Shown here: in pieces, positions 4,470-5,184 of the stretch | Position numbering within the stretch: the first letter of the stretch is position 1 | How the letters are laid out: each line of letters opens with the position of its first letter | NCBI GenBank assembly: GCA_014729595.1 | Contig: WJJU01000877.1 | Location: 1-5,184, forward strand | Length of the DNA: 5,184 nt | Direction: 5' to 3' | From: Chitinivibrionales bacterium | GTDB taxonomy: Bacteria; Fibrobacterota; Chitinivibrionia; Chitinivibrionales; WJMI01 | The notes under the pieces: generated by a model | The model's input: the letters and a program-made list of their open reading frames with translations, nothing else | Databases searched by the model: none | What the model was told of the DNA's origin: nothing | Program-made: the position numbers and the translations under genes

Positions 4470-5184
4470 TCACGAATTAACTATTGCCTTAATCTGATCG
4501 GGAAACGCCGACCGGCCGCTGAAGTTATCCAACTCAAGTCCCCCCATATCGTGCGATTCGAATGCATGCGCAAAGTAGTCGGGGATATTTTCACCCCAGC
4601 GAATGCGTGTGTTTCTGAAAGTTATATCTTGGGCGTGCGCGCAGTATATACCTGAGGTTGGATGGTCAACTAAGCCTTCAACGAGTTCGGAAGGACGACG
4701 GTCGTGAATGCCGCCTTTGTAGGAAGTGCATTTGTTTATGGTCAGGGCGACGGTGTCAAATGTAACATTGGTGATATTGTCTTTTTGGTGACCGAATAGG
4801 TAAATGCCGCTTTCGGCTTTGGCTATGATATTCGAGAACAAAACGTTGGATATTACCCCGAGCTTGGAATCACCGTGCCGTGGGATGCACGAGATGTGTA
4901 TGGGTTCACCTTTCCCCCACCAATTATCGTGAAATAAGCGCGTCTGGATAGCGATGTTTGAAAAAATGACATTTTCGACATTTCCGCCGTCGCGGATTTG
5001 TAGCGCTATACCACGATTCGATTCACGCACCGTACAGTTGGACACTATAATATTGCGAAAATCATGATTGCTTTCGGTGCCTATCTTGATCGCGGCGGAG
5101 GTGGATTGAAGGGTGCAATTGGTTACGGTGATATTTTCACTTGGACCATAGTGGTTGAACTCTGAAGTTGTCTTGAGGCAAATG
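4470..5184 (-). CDS. GH28-like right-handed parallel beta-helix protein (5' partial)
   Basis: On the minus strand the frame is open from base 5183 to the TGA at 4470-4472, giving 237 visible C-terminal residues; the N-terminus is beyond the right edge. The GTG at 5045 is internal (Val47 of the visible part), not the start, because the homologous pattern continues upstream. Beta-helix rungs repeat as N-I/V-x-V/F-x-N: ENITVTNCTL, RNIIVSNCTV, ENVIFSNIAI, SNVLFSNI and TNVTFDTVAL. The visible part opens with ICLKT, which in GH28 polygalacturonase-like proteins directly follows the catalytic DD pair. IKIGTES then replaces the classical GHG segment, and no RIK motif is seen; HDNWWGKGEPIHI is typical of a bacterial GH28-like subgroup. 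The protein probably acts on a pectin-like or other uronate-containing glycan outside the cytoplasm, but activity cannot be judged without the N-terminal half. It is convergent with the small gene at 3903. Confidence 0.85.
   Translation of the reverse strand, partial: ICLKTTSEFNHYGPSENITVTNCTLQSTSAAIKIGTESNHDFRNIIVSNCTVRESNRGIALQIRDGGNVENVIFSNIAIQTRLFHDNWWGKGEPIHISCIPRHGDSKLGVISNVLFSNIIAKAESGIYLFGHQKDNITNVTFDTVALTINKCTSYKGGIHDRRPSELVEGLVDHPTSGIYCAHAQDITFRNTRIRWGENIPDYFAHAFESHDMGGLELDNFSGRSAFPDQIKAIVNS

Noticed and set aside
4262..4480. 72-codon plus-strand frame from TTG
   Set aside because: No ribosome-binding site, no recognised domain, and it overlaps the end of the beta-helix gene and a branched inverted repeat.
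1..5184. CRISPR array, rRNA or insertion sequence
   Set aside because: No regularly spaced direct repeats, no rRNA motifs, and no transposase catalytic gene or paired terminal repeats were seen.

Overview
The window looks like a chromosomal piece from a Gram-negative-type, polysaccharide-using bacterium of middling GC. The evidence is a sugar-type ABC importer ATPase, a lipobox lipoprotein, a Sec-exported TPR protein and a GH28-like beta-helix protein. GH28-like proteins of this kind are common in Planctomycetota, Verrucomicrobiota/Kiritimatiellota, Bacteroidota and Fibrobacterota-like lineages, but I cannot place the phylum. The tRNA lacks an encoded CCA, and gene density is low: about half of the window after position 2229 has no convincing gene.

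Layout. (1) Positions 1-2229 (+) hold a tight three-gene operon. It runs from the 3' part of a MalK/UgpC-type ATPase, through a 129-aa lipoprotein joined by a 4-nt ATGA overlap, to a 351-aa exported TPR protein joined by a 20-nt overlap. A probable terminator follows at about 2247-2280. The lipoprotein gene has a run of ten G in its signal-peptide region. (2) Positions 2230-2758 hold no convincing gene but contain a strong 29-nt hairpin at 2576-2604. (3) Positions 2759-2831 (+) are a complete tRNA-Thr(CGT). (4) Positions 2832-3887 contain no recognisable protein. They do contain a chain of stop-start mini-ORFs just after the tRNA, a long-range inverted repeat with nested hairpins (3051-3140) and a cluster of hairpins (3456-3787). 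(5) Positions 3903-4103 (+) are a small gene with a good Shine-Dalgarno and a downstream terminator (4203-4227). It encodes a 66-aa acidic protein with a helix-turn-helix-like pattern. (6) Positions 4228-4469 are non-coding, with a 65-nt branched fold at 4277-4341. (7) Positions 4470-5184 (-) are the C-terminal 237 codons of a GH28-like right-handed beta-helix protein that continues past the right edge.

How it fits together. The ATPase would power uptake of a sugar or oligosaccharide. The beta-helix protein at the other end suggests plant- or algal-type polysaccharide processing, but the two loci are separate, on opposite strands, and any link is inference. The lipoprotein and TPR protein are translationally tied to the ATPase, so they may work with the transporter or in the envelope; neither has a known function. 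No new system is demonstrated. The best leads are the homopolymer in the lipoprotein gene, the structured non-coding DNA upstream of the small gene, and the small gene itself.
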